Shown here in pieces: positions 1-13,110 of a stretch of 64,000 bases of DNA. The notes below the pieces were generated by a model. That model had not been told where the DNA came from, ran no database searches, and saw only the letters and a list, made by a program, of their open reading frames with translations. Each line of letters begins with the position of its first letter. Position 1 is the stretch's first letter. Origin of the DNA: Stomorhina lunata (Eukaryota; Arthropoda; Insecta; Diptera; Rhiniidae); assembly GCA_933228675.1 (NCBI GenBank), contig OW121741.1, forward strand, positions 21,876,701 to 21,940,700, read 5' to 3'. The translations under genes and the position numbers were made by a program.

Positions 1-1950
1 AACTAGACTATAACTAACCTATAACTAGATTATAACTAGCACATAACTAGATTATGACTAGCCTACAACTAGACTTTAACTAGCATATAATTAGACTATA
101 ACTAGCCTATAACTAGACTATATCTAGACTATAACTGGATTATAACTAGACTATAACTAGACTATAACTAGCCTATAAGTGGACTATGACTAGCATATAA
201 CTAGACTATAACTAGACTATAACTAGACTATAACTAGACTATAACTAGACTATAACTAGACTATAACTAGCCTATAACTAGCCTATAACCAAACTATAAC
301 TAGTCTATAACTAGCCCATAACTAGGCTATAACTAGACTATAACTAGCCTATAACTAGACTCAAACTAGGCTATAACTATCCTATAACTAGACTAAACCT
401 AGAATATAACTAGCCTATAACTAGACTATAACTAGACTATAACTAGCCTATAACTAGACTATAACTAGACTATAAGTAGACTATAACTAGACTATAACTA
501 ACCGGACTATGACTAGCCTATAACTAGAGTATTACTAGCTAGTTATAGGTCTATAGTCTATAGAGTATAACTAGCCTATAACTGGACTATGACTAGCCTA
601 TAACTAACTAGTTATAGACTAGTTATAGTATAGACTATAACCAGTCTATATCTAGACTATAACTAGACTATGACTAGACTATAACTAGCCTATAACTAGA
701 CTATGACTAGTCTATAACTGGACTATGACTAACCTATAACTAGACTATAACCAGCCTATAACTGGACTATCACTAGCCTATAACTAGCATATGGCTAGAC
801 TATAACTAGAATATGACTAGACTATAACTAGTCTATAACTAGACTGTAACTAGAATATAACTAGGCTATAACTAGACTATAACTAGGCTATAACTCGCCT
901 ATGACTAGCCTACAACTGGACTATGACTAGCCTATAACTAGACTATAACTGGATTATAACTTACCTGTAACTAGCCTATAACTCGACTATGACTAGCCTA
1001 TAACTAGACAATAACTACACTATAACTAGTATATAACTAGACTATAACTCGCCTATAACTGGATCATGGCTAGCCTATAACTAGACTATGATTAGTCAAT
1101 AACTAGACTATAACCAGCCTATAACTGGACTCTGACTAGCCTAATACTAGATTATGAATAGCCTATAACTAGACTATAACTAGCATATAACAAGAGTATA
1201 ACTAGCCTATAACTGGACTATGACTTGCCTATAACTAGACTATAACTAGCCTACAACAAGATTATAACTGGCCTATAACTGGACTATGACTAGCTTATTA
1301 CTAGATTATGAATAGCCTATAACTAGACTATAACTAGAATATAACAAGACTATAACTAGCCTATAATTGAACTGTTACTAGCCTATAACTAGCCTATAAC
1401 AAGATTATAGCTGGCCTATAACTGGACTATGACTAGCCTATAACTGGACTATGACTAGCCTATAACTATCCTATAACTAGACTATAACTAGACTATAACT
1501 AGCCTATAACTAGCCTACAACTAGCCTATAATTGGAATATAACTAGAATATAACTGGATTATAACTAGCCTATAACTAGACTATAACTAGCTTATAACTG
1601 GACTATGACTATCCAATAACTAGACTATGACTTGCCTATAACTATACTAAAACTAGTATATAACTCGACTATAACTAGACTATAACTAGCCTATAACTAG
1701 ACTATAACTAGACTATGGCAATCCTACAAAAAGACAATAACTAGCCTATAACTGAACTATGACTAGCCTATAACTAAACTAAGACTAGCCTATAATTGGA
1801 CAATGACTGGCTTATAACCAGACTATAATAAGCCTATAACTGTACTATGACTAGCCTATAACTAGACGATGACTGGATTATGACTCTCCTACAACTGGAC
1901 TTAGTATATAAGGAATTTATGACTAGACTATGACAAGCATTTAACTACAC
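1..1950. repeat. 11-bp satellite array (ACTATAACTAG), running off the left edge
   Basis: A tandem array of an 11-bp unit, consensus ACTATAACTAG, with frequent variants such as GGACTATGACTAG and AGCCTATAACTAG. Adjacent units often alternate between an AGAC form and an AGCC form, so the working period is often 22 bp or more. Divergence is substantial, so the array looks old. Near 536-565 and 603-632 the unit switches to its reverse complement (CTAGTTATAG). The right edge decays gradually between about 1900 and 1955. No coding potential is visible. Confidence 0.95.
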
Positions 1951-3590
1951 TATAACTATTATTTAAAGTCCTTACATTTATTTCATAACTTTTTTATAAG
2001 TTTTGTTCTTACAAGTTATAATCATGGTATCATAAGTCTTTTCGCTATTATATTAGCTATAAATAAATTAAATTCAATCAACTGTAAGATGATAATATTC
2101 CAAAGAATATTGGGCATTAGGATAGGATTAACAATAATCCAATGTTTCCATAAGAGCGTATGATTGATATTATTTTTATACTACGACTTTAAATCTTAGA
2201 AACTAACAGCCTAATTTATAAACAAACTATAATAGGTTTTAAAGCTACTATAAGTTAAAATGGGAAAAATTGAATTTATAAAAGGAAAAATATTTTATTA
2301 AACTGTTATAACCTATCATAAAATTTGAAATTTTTATTGTAGCCTCTACCCAACTATAAGCATACAATAAAAAGTTTGGTTGCTTAAAAATTTGATAATT
2401 ACGACTTTTTTTATTTTTAACACATTTGATAGCAAACAAAATGATTTTTTATATAAATTTTAATACATTAATTGAAAAAGGAATAAGATTTTTATATTAT
2501 TTAATATTATTTATCTGCGATTAAAGAAAAAAGACTTTATAAATGCATTTTTTATTGATCCTTACAACAAATCGATAATTCATTTCTCCTTATTCAAAAA
2601 TATGTTGATTCTACCTAAAGTAACGCCTTACCATATATACATTCATATGTATACTTTCACAGTATATCTTATATTAAATCAGTAGATTGCTTAGCGGCAC
2701 GATTTTCCAAAATCTTGAAAAAAGTAACCAGATTGGAGTAAATTTTCTTCAAAATGTTTTTTAATTAAAAAATAATTTTTAATAAGAAAAATTAAAAAAG
2801 TGAAAATGACCTGGTCCGATTTGAACACTGGCATCAATAAAGATACATTTTTTAATGTAATTAAAGAACTAAATTAAAAAAAAAAAAAATTCTTGCTTAA
2901 TTCTTCACTGAGATTTGAACTCACGACTTACGACTGCTAGGCGGAGACACTACCCACTGAGCTACTTCATATACCGAAATTTTTTCAAATTGTAATTTAC
3001 TTATATAATTTTTATTTGAACAGCACAAAATGACAATTTGAAACGTGGTATTGCCAACATAAAATCACAAAAACTATAAAAGTGTGTAATTGTTATAATA
3101 TGTTCATAACATGTTTATAAAATCAAATTTTTATTAATGGCTTATTAAACAATAAGTGTATGATAAATATTGTAAGCTTATAAGCCAAAATATAAAATTT
3201 TTATAAATTGGACCGTAAATATCTAGGGATATCTATGCTCCACGGGGAGTCAAGGATAACAGAAATGGCATTGGTTCATAGTCAAATAAATTATTCTTTG
3301 GAGCTTAGGAAAATTAATTAATTAACTTTTAATTACAAAAAGGGGATTAAATCTTAGCTGTTAATAGGATGTTAACAGTTATTCAATTGTAGTGTATCCA
3401 GACAAACTCATTAATATTATATTTGTCTATGGCATGAAGTTTTCGTAACAGATTTATTGATTATTGGCCTAATCATTAATTAATTTATTATATTAACATT
3501 TTTCTTACTTACTAGACTAGGGGCGACTGCCCCAACTTTTTTTTCGAACCACTCTACTACTAGTTCAGATGTCCTTATAAATCTGCAGAT
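1951..3590. other. AT-rich spacer without recognised gene
   Basis: Unique-looking AT-rich DNA between the 11-bp satellite and the first GGTACC array. Apart from a tRNA-like stretch on the minus strand near 2903-2967 I see no exon, TE protein or tandem repeat. The one modest open frame here (minus strand, 2248-2439) has no recognisable motif. Confidence 0.6.
2903..2967 (-). other. tRNA-like sequence (pol III A/B-box, probable SINE head or tRNA relic)
   Basis: On the minus strand TAGCTCAGTGGGTAG fits a tRNA D-arm/A box, and GAGTTCAAATC about 35 nt later fits the T-arm/B box. TGAG/CTCA can form most of a T stem. A run of more than ten T follows on the same strand (complement of about 2876-2889) and could act as a pol III terminator. 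The flanks do not pair into a seven-base acceptor stem and the anticodon arm is poor, so this is more likely a tRNA-derived retroposon head or pseudogene than a working tRNA. A second B-box-like GTTCAAATC occurs on the minus strand near 2816-2826. Confidence 0.45.
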
Positions 3591-6415
3591 TACCAAAATA
3601 TTTTTATAGAAAATTTTTTTGTATCAAAATTTACTTAAAGAAAATTTTAAGGACCAAAATATTTGTTATATATTTTTTGGTATCAAAATATATTTTTAAA
3701 GATCTTTTTTGGTACCAAAATCTTTCCATAGAAAGTTTTTTGGTACCAAAATATTTTTGTAGAACATTTTTTAGTACTAAAATATTTTTATAGATAATTT
3801 TTTTGGTATCAAAATATATTTTTATAGATCTTTTTTTGTAACAAAATATTTCTATAAAAAATTTTTGGTACCAAAATATTTTTATAGAAAATTTTATGGT
3901 ACCAAAATATTTTTATAGAAAATTTTTGGTACCAAAATATCTTTATAAAAAACGTTTTGTTACCCAAATATTTTTACGAAAATTTTTGGTGGCAAAATAT
4001 TTTTATAGAAAATCTTTTAGTAATAAGATATATTTATGGAAAATTTTTGGCACCAAAATATTTTTATAGAAAAGTTTTTGGTACCAAAATATATTTATAG
4101 AAAAATTTTTTGGTACCAAAATATTTTTATAGAAAAAATTTTGATACCAAAATATTTCTATAAAAAATATTTTGATACCAAAAAATTATCTTGGTGCTAA
4201 AATATTTTTAGAGAAAATCTTTTGGTACCAAAATATTTTTAGAGATAATCTTTTGGTACCAAAATATTTTTAGAGATAATCTTTTGGTACCAAAATATTT
4301 TCTCTAAAAAAATATTTTTAGAGAAAATATTTTGGTACCAAAATATTTTTAGAGAAAATATTTTGGTACCAAAATATTTTTATAGAAAATATTTTGATAC
4401 CAAAATATTTTTATAGAAAATCTTATGTTAGCAAAACATTTTTATAGAAACGTTTTTGGTACCAAAATATTTTGATAGAAAATCTGTTGATAACAAGATA
4501 TTTCTATACAAAATCTTTGACAAAAATAAAAAAAATGTTAATAGACAAAATAAAATATTTTCATAGAAAATTTTTGGTACAAAAATGTATTTAGAGGAAA
4601 TTTTTTAGTACCAAAATATTTTTATAGAGAATTTTTCATACCAAAATTTTTGGTACCAAAAACTTTTTCTATAAAAATATTTTGGTACCAATTATTTTTC
4701 ATCTAAATATTTTGTACCATTAAATTTTCTATAAAATTCTTTTGGTACCAACATTTTCTGTAATAGAAAAAATTTCGAAAAAAAATTTTGGTACCAAAAA
4801 ATGTTCTGTAAAAAAAAATATTTCGATACAAAAAATTTTCTTGAGAAATATTTGGTACTAACATTTTTTATATAAAATTTTTGATACCAAAATATTTATA
4901 TAAAATTTTTTTGGTACCAAAATATTTATATAAAAGTGTTTTATTACCAAAACATTTTCATAGAAAATTGTGTTGTTCCAAAATATTTTTATAGAAAACA
5001 TTTGGTATCAAAATACTTTTAAAGACAATTTTTTGGTACCAAAATATTTTTAAAGAAAATTTGTTTGTACCAAAATATTTTTAAAGAAAATTTTTTGGTA
5101 CCAAAATATTTTTAAAGAAACTTTTTCGGTACCAAAATATTTTGAAAGAAAATTTTTTGGTACCAAAATATTTTTAAAGAAACTTTTTCGGTACCAAAAT
5201 ATTTTGAAAGAAAATTTTTTGGTATCAAAATATTTTTATGAAAATTTCTTTTGATACAGAATATTTATAAAAAAAATTTCATACCATATTTTTTTGGTAC
5301 CAAAATATTTTTAAAGAAACTTTTTCGGTACCAAAATATTTTGAAAGAAAATTTTTTGGTACCAAAATATTTTTAAAGAAACTTTTTCGGTACCAAAATA
5401 TTTTGAAAGAAAATTTTTTGGTACCAAAATATTTTTATGAACATTTTTTTTGATACAGAATATTTATAAAAAAAAATTTCAGACCATATTTTTATAAAAA
5501 ATTGTCTGGTACCAAAATATATTTTAAAAATATTTTTCGTATCAAAATTTTTTTATAGAAAATTTTTTGGTACAAAAATATTTTTTATTATTTTGGTTCC
5601 GAAATATTTGAATAGAAAAGTTTTTGGTACCAAAATAATTTTGTAGAAAATTTGGGTATCTAATTATTTAATGTATTTTTGTAGAAATTTTTTGGTACTA
5701 AAATATTTTTAGAAAAAAATTTTTTGCTACTAAAATATTTTTATATAAAAAATTGTTGGTACCAAAATATTTTGATAAAAAATTTCCTGGTACCAAAATA
5801 TTTTGATAGAAAATTTTTTGGTTCCATGATATTTTTATAGAAAATTTTTGACACTGAAATATTTTCATAGAAAAAATTATGAAAGAATTTTTTTGGAACC
5901 AAAATATTTTTATAGAAAATTTTTGGTACTAAAATATTTATCTAGAAAATGTTTTAGTACCAAAATATTTTAATAGAAAATTATTTATCAAAATATTTTT
6001 GTAGAAAATGTTGGTACCAAAATATATGTATAGACAATTTTTTGGTACTAAAATATTTTTATAGAAAATTGTTGGTATCAAAAAATTGTTGTTAAACATT
6101 GTTGGGTACCAAAATATTTTCATAGAAAATCTGTTGGTACCAAAATATTTTAATAGAAAATTTTTGGTAACAAAAAAATTTTTGTTAAAAATTTTTTGGT
6201 ACCAAAATATTTTCATAGAAAATCTTTTGGTACCAAAACATCTGAATATTTTTGTAGAAAATATTTTTATCGAAAAATGTTGGTACAAAAAAATTTTTAT
6301 CGAAAATTTTGGTACCAAAATATTTTTATAGAAATTTTTTTGGTACCAAAATATTTTTATACAAAATTTTTTGGTACTAAATACTATTTATAGAAAATTT
6401 TTTATAAACACATTT
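3591..6415 (+). repeat. ~30-bp GGTACC minisatellite, array 1 (forward)
   Basis: About 90 copies of a unit built of GGTACCAAAATATTTTTAT followed by AGAAAATTTTTT. The core TTTTGGTACCAAAA is a 14-bp palindrome. Copies are heterogeneous: an AGAGAAAATCT variant cluster lies at 4190-4400 and an AAAGAAACTTTTTC variant at 5090-5420. A ~199-bp internal duplication repeats a GATACAGAATATTTA variant at 5253 and 5452. Stop-free stretches in several frames are repeat artefacts. Confidence 0.95.
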
Positions 6416-7240
6416 TTTTATCTTATAGTTCTTGGAATAGCATGTTTTTTTGTTAACATTACATTAGGCCTTTATTACATAATCTTCGCAGAAATGTAAA
6501 AAAAATTTTAAATGAAAATTTATGGAATTAACATAAATTGTGCTTCTGCTGTTTTTTTTATTGTATTAAAAATAATTCATAAATTATTCCATTCATTTAA
6601 AATACTTTCCCATTAAGCCATTAATTAGCATCTGAAAACATGTTAATGCTATTGTATATAAAAAAAAGGCTGACTGCAAAAGGATAATGAAGAAATCTGG
6701 TTATTGTATCCTTTTTTGTTATTTGGATTTAAATGTAACTTAATGAAACCAAATGGTTTGTTAAGAATTTGTAATTTTATATTTAAAATCATATTAAACA
6801 TCAAGAAATATTCAAATTAAATTTTAAGTAAAATCTTTTTAATAAGCGAAAATGCATTTTCTACCTTAATTAACGAATGGGTGTGATTAATGTGAAATTA
6901 GGACTAAAATTAAGATAATTAAAAATGTATTAAGAAACTTTGAATAAGGGAAATCAGCGAACCCCTAAATGATTTAAAACGCCTCTCTATCTAAATATCT
7001 ACCCCTGCCCCCCTCTTGTCCTTTCACAATCACTATCTGGAAATCCTTTTATGTAAACCCGACTGTTAATAGGATAATAATAATCAATTATTCACTTAAA
7101 TCAATCAAGTGTGAATAATGATTAATTAGCCCAAATCCAAGATAGAAAGAAAAAACAAATATCAATTAGATTGTCACAAGAAATAAAACAATTAGTGATT
7201 TATTGCATGAATTAGTATCACTTTCAAAGAAAATGCTTGG
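6416..7240. other. Spacer between inverted GGTACC arrays
   Basis: About 0.8 kb of unique-looking AT-rich sequence between array 1 (forward) and array 2 (reverse). I see no gene or recognisable element. It would be the loop if the two arrays paired. Confidence 0.6.
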
Positions 7241-9875
7241 AAATAATTTTATGGAAAACTTTTTGGTACCAACATATTTTAAAGAAAATTTGTTGGTACC
7301 AAAAAAATTTTGGTATCAAATAATATTCTATATAAACATTTTTACTAAAAAATTTCTAACAAAAAATGTTGGTACCAAAACATTGTCTATTAAAATATTT
7401 TGGTACTTAATTACTGTCCAAAAAATTTTCTATAAAAATATTTGCAACAAACATTTTCTTCTCTTTTTTTTTCAAAATAAATTGCTACCAAAAATTTTTC
7501 TATAAAAATATTTTAGTACCAATAAATTTTCTCTAAAAAGATTTTGGTACAAAAAAAAATTCTATAAAAATATTTTGGTACCAAAGATTTTTCTATAAAA
7601 GTTTTATATAAAAATGTTTAAGTCCCAAAAAATTTTCTATCAAAATATTTTGGTACCAAAAAATTTTCTATAAAAATATTTTATTACCAAAAAATTTGTT
7701 ATAAAAATATTTCATATAAAAATTTTAGGACACCAAAAAATTTGCTATAAAAGTTTTTGGGTACCAAAAAATTTTTATAGAAAATTGTTGGTACCAAAAA
7801 CTTTTTCATTAGAATATTTTGGTAGCAAAAAATTTTCTAGAAAAATATTTTGGTAGCAAAAAATTTTCTAGAAAAATATTTTGGTACCCAAAAATTTTCT
7901 ATAAAAATATTTTGCTACCAAGAAATTTTCTATAAAAATTTTATTGAACCCATAAATTTTCTATAAAAATTTTAGGGAACCAAAAAAATTTTCTATAAAA
8001 ATATTAGGGTATCAAAAATATTTCTATAAATATTTTAGGGTACCAAAAAATTTTCTATACAAATATTTTAGTAACAAAAATTTTTCTATAAAAAAATTCT
8101 TACCAAAGAATTTTCTATAAAAAATTGTTAGTATCAAAAAATTTTTTATAAAAATTTGTACAGAAAATTTTTTTAAAAAAATCTATTGGTACCAAAAAAT
8201 TTTCTATTAAAATTTGTTGGTGCAAAAAATTTTCTATTAAAATATTTTGGTACCAAAAAATTTTCTATAAAAATATTCTTACCAAAGAATTTTCTATAAA
8301 AAATTGTTAGTACCATAAAGTTTTCTATAAAAATTTGTACCAAAAAATGTTTTATAAAAATTTGTACCGAAAAATTTTTTATAAAAATTTATTGCTACCA
8401 TTGTATATAAAAATTTTGGTACCAACAAATTTTCTATAAAAATTTGTACCAAAAAATGTTTTATAAAAATTTGTACCGAAATTTTTTTTATAAAAATTTA
8501 TTGGTACCAAAAAATTTTCTATAAAAATTTGTTGTACCAAAAACTATTCTATAAAAATTTGTTGGTACCAAAAAATTTTATATACAAATTTTGGTACCAA
8601 AAAATTTTCTATAAAAATTTGTACCAAAAAATGTTTTATAAAAATTTGTACCGAAATTTTTTTTATAAAAATTTATTGGTACCAAAAAATTTTCTATAAA
8701 AATTTGTTGTACCAAAAACTATTCTATAAAAATTTGTTGGTACCAAAAAATTTTATATACAAATTTTGGTACCAAAAAATTTTCTATAAAAATTTGTACC
8801 AAAAAATGTTTTATAAAAATTTGTACCGAAATTCTTTTTAATAAAAATTTATTGGTACCAAAAAATTTTCTATAAAAATTTGTTGTACCAAAAACTATTC
8901 TATAAAAATTTGTTGGTACCAAAAAATTTTATATAAAAATTTTGGTGCCAAAAAATTTTCTATAAAAATTTGTACCAAAAAATGTTTTATAAAAATTTGT
9001 ACCGAAATTCTTTTTAATAAAAATTTATTGGTACCAAAAAATTTTCTATAAAAATTTGTTGTACCAAAAACTATTCTATAAAAATTTGTTGGTACCAAAA
9101 AATTTTATATAAAAATTTTGGTACCAAAAAATTTTCTATAAAAATTTGTACCAAAAAATGTTTTATAAAAATTTGTACCGAAAATTTTTTTATAAAAATT
9201 TATTGGTATAAAAAAATTTTCTATAAAAATTTGTTGTACCAAAAACTATTCTATAAAAATTTGTTGGTACCAAAAAATTTTATATAAAAATTTTGGTACC
9301 AAAAAATTTTCTATAAAAATATGAACCAAAAATTTTTTTATAAAAATTTGTAACAAAAAATTGTTTATAAAAATTTATTGGTACAAAAAAATTTTCTATA
9401 AAAATTTGTTGGTATAAAAAACTATTCTATAAAAATTTGTTAGTACCTAAAAATTTTCTATAAAAATTTGTTGGTATCAAAAATTTTCTATAAAAATTTG
9501 TTGGTACCAAAAATTTTATATAAAAATTTTAGTACCAAAATTTTTTCTATAAAAATTGTCGGTACCAAACAATTTTCTATAAAAATTGGTTGGTTCCAAA
9601 AAATTTTCTATAAAAATTTGTTGTTACCAAAAAATTTTCTATAAAAATATTTTGGTACTGAAAAAATTTGAATCTAAATATTTTGGTACCAAAAAATTTT
9701 CATAAAAATATTTTGGTACCAAAAAATTTTCATAAAAATATTTTTGTACCAAAAAAATTTTCATAAAAATATTTTGTTACCAAAAATTGTTCTATAAAAT
9801 TATTTTGGTATCAAAAAATTTTCTACAAAAATTTTAGGGTACCAACAAATTTCTATAAAAATATAATTTTCTATA
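7241..9875 (-). repeat. ~30-bp GGTACC minisatellite, array 2 (reverse)
   Basis: The same unit as at 3591-6415 but reverse-complemented, reading GGTACCAAAAAATTTTCTAT followed by AAAAATATTTT. The first third is divergent. The middle (about 8366-9300) has been homogenised into a higher-order repeat. The tail near 9700-9870 is partly degenerate. Confidence 0.95.
8366..9300 (-). repeat. 175/176-bp higher-order repeat inside GGTACC array 2
   Basis: The marker variant AAACTATTCT recurs at 8541, 8716, 8892, 9068 and 9243, giving spacings of 175, 176, 176 and 175 bp. Each block holds six distinguishable ~29-bp subunits, including GTACCGAAA and ATGTTTTAT variants. Copies are nearly identical, so this is the youngest part of the array. 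Confidence 0.92.
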
Positions 9876-11060
9876 AAAAAGAGCAGGTTTCCCTAAAAAT
9901 GTTCTTTGAATTTGTTGGACTATAGCTATGGATTCGCTTAAACTAGTACATTCCAATTTCATTCGGAACACTCTTTAGTTTTTCTTCTATTAAAATTATT
10001 TATTCTGAATCGTCTGCTGCTTTATGGCGATAAGTTTTGTATGTCGCAGTTAAATTTGCAAATTGAATCTAATAATTTAACCATAAATTTGCATAGAATA
10101 TTGTAAATACTGACAGGAACAAGTGGTCGTACATGAAGAGGAACATCCTGCTTCAATGATTATAGATATTTTTTTTGTGAATGTAGTTGTATTTGATTAT
10201 GAATGTGGGTCTGTCCCTACATGTCTGTGTGTATCATTGTCGGTTGGTGAGTGTTTATCTTAGGGATTACAAGGGCCGGTTTTGCCTGTTTGTTAATATG
10301 ATTTTGTTATTAATTTAAAAAAAGACAGACGTTTTTCACTCACACCAAAGAGTATAAATCAACTATTCTGTCCTTCCGAACCTCCTGCTGTCAGGGCTTA
10401 TAAAATGTTGGAAAATTGTGAAAAATTTTAAAATAAAATTTAAATTTATTTTATCATAGCAATACATTAAGGGATATTTATCATATAAAAATGTTATTTT
10501 TTATCATTATTGTAAATGTAGTCATATTTTCAGAGTCGCCCCCCCCCCCCCTTTATATTAAACTCATAATGATAAATTTATTGAAAATGACTGGAAAAAT
10601 TTTTAGTTAAATAAATTTACGAGTAATTTAATTTGTCTGTTTAAAACTCAAATTGTCCTAATTTTAAAGTGCTTTTGTGATGCTTATGTTATTTTAAAAA
10701 TAAATTAATGGCTTTTTTCTAATGATATCATATCTAAGTTAAATTTTTATACTTGGTTTTGGTTTCTTAAGAACATACGAGTATTTTTTAGCAACAAAAG
10801 CAAAGATTTTTCTTTATAATTTTATTAAGGAAAAACTCGATGTTAAGTAATGGAAAATTGCTTGTCTGGCATTTTGCGTTAATGGATCTCAAAAACCACT
10901 ATTAAGAATGTAGTACATGAGGCAAATAAAATACATATAATAAAATCATGTTAACATGCACAAACATGCATGATTTGCAATAAAATCATGAAATATTTTT
11001 ACTATAAATTTAGTGAAAATAAAGTGAGTAATAAAATTGTTTTATATAAATATTAAAAGA
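9876..11060. other. Spacer between GGTACC arrays 2 and 3
   Basis: Unique-looking AT-rich sequence of about 1.2 kb. It includes a short, slightly GC-richer part near 10100-10400 and a poly-C run near 10538-10550. I see no open frame of note, splice-bounded exon or TE motif. Confidence 0.55.
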
Positions 11061-13110
11061 AGTAGATTTTTAGTACTAAAAATTTTGGCACTAAAAATAT
11101 ATTAATATTTTTTTAGTACTCAAAATGTTTACAAAGATATTTAGTACTAAATATTTTGATGATTTAGTACTAAAAATATAAAAATATTTTAGTAGAACTA
11201 AAATACTGCATATATTTCAGTTGTAAAATTTTGAAATAAAATTATTTTAGTACTTGCAATATTTCTGTAATAACAAATTTAGTACTAAAAATTTCAATAA
11301 ATTTAATAATATTTTAATATAAAAAAATGTTGGTACCAAAAAATTTTCTATAAAAATATTTTGCTACCAAAAATTTTTCTTTAAAAATATTTTGGTACAA
11401 AAATTATACTATATAAATATTTTGGTACCAAAAATTTTTCTAGAAAAATATCCAAAATATTTTTCTAGAAAAATTTTTGAAAAATTCTTGGAACAAATTT
11501 TCTAGAAAAATATTTTGGTACCAAAATTATTTCTATAAAAATATTTTGGTACCAAAAATTTTTATAGAAATAATTTTGGTACCAAAATTTTTTCTAAAAA
11601 ATATTTTCCTATAAAAAAAAAAATATTTTGGCATCAACAAATTTCTATAAAAATATTTTGGTACCAAAAATTTTTCTATAAAAATATTTTGGTACCAAAA
11701 ATTTGTCTATAAAAATATGTTGGTACTAAAAATTTTTCTATAAAAATACCAAAAACTTTTCTTTAACAATATTTTGATACCAACAAATTCTCTAGAAAAA
11801 TATTTTGGTACCAACAATTTTTCTTAAAAAAATATTTTGGTTACCAATAATTTTTCTAAAAAATATTTTGGTACCAAAAATTTTTCTAAAAAATATTTTG
11901 GTACCGAAAATTTTTCTAGAAAATTATTTTGGATATTTTTCTAGAAAAATTTTTGAAAAATTCTTGGAACATATTTTCTAGAAAAATATTTTGGTACCAA
12001 AATTATTTCTATAAAAATATTTTGGTACCAAAAATTTTTATAGAAATAATTTTGGTACCAAAATTTTTTCTAAAAAATATTTTCCTATAAAAAAAATATT
12101 TTGGCATCAACAAATTTCTATAAAAATATTTTGGTACCAAAAATTTGTCTATAAAAATATGTTGGTACTAAAAATTTTTCTATAAAAATACCAAAAACTT
12201 TTCTTTAACAATATTTTGATACCAACAAATTCTCTATAAAAATATTTTGGTATCAAAGACTTTTCTATAAAAATATTTTGGTACCAAAATTTTTTCTATG
12301 AGAATATTTTGGTACCAAAAAATTTTCTATAAAAATATTTTGTTGCCAAAAAATTTTCTATAAAAAAAAAATATTTTGGCATCAAAAATTACCAAAAACT
12401 TTTCTTTAACAATATTTTTATACCATTTATAGAAAAATATTTTGGAACCAACAATTTTTCTAGAAAAATATTTTGGTACCAAAAATTTTTCTAGAAGAAT
12501 ATTTTGGTACCAAAAATTTTTCTAGAAAAATATTTTGTTACCAAAAATTTGTTTATAAAAATATTTTGGTACCAAAAATTTTTCTAGAAATATATTTTAG
12601 TGCCCAAAATTTGTCTATAAAAATTTTTTGTTGCCAAAAAATTTTCTATAAAAATATTTTGGTACCAAAAAATTTTCTATAAAAATGTTTTGGTACCAAA
12701 AAATTTTCTATAAAAATATTTTGATACCAAAAATTTTTCTATAAAAGATTTTGATACCAAAAGTTTTTCTATAAAAATATTTTAGTACCAATATTTTTTC
12801 TATAAAAATATTTTGATACCAAAAGTTTTTCTATAAAAATATATTAGTACCAATATTTTTTCTATAAAAATATTTTGGTACCAAAAATTTTTCTATAAAA
12901 ATATTTTGGTACCAAAAATTTTTCTAGAAAAATATTTTGGTACCAAAAATGTTTCTAAAAAAATATTTTGGTACCAAAAATTTTTCTATACAAATATTTT
13001 GGTACAAACAGTTTTTCTATAAAATTTCTAAAAATTAATTTCAGTAATCAATATTTTGGTACTAACATTTTCTATATATTTTTAGTACTCAAAAGTTTTT
13101 AAAAACAATT
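11061..13110 (-). repeat. ~30-bp GGTACC minisatellite, array 3 (reverse), with AGTACT-type edges
   Basis: The main block (about 11320-13030) reads GGTACCAAAAATTTTTCTAT followed by AAAAATATTTT, the same orientation as array 2. A segment containing GAAAAATTCTTGGAAC at about 11481 is duplicated at about 11957 (offset 476 bp). Both ends (about 11065-11310 and 13050-13110) are fringed by related but looser repeats in which the central palindrome is AGTACT (TTTAGTACTAAAA). Confidence 0.92.

Noticed and set aside
3591..6415. Possible CRISPR-like array because of regular ~30-bp repeats
   Set aside because: Units are contiguous with no unique spacers, the DNA is eukaryotic and no cas genes are present; it is a minisatellite.
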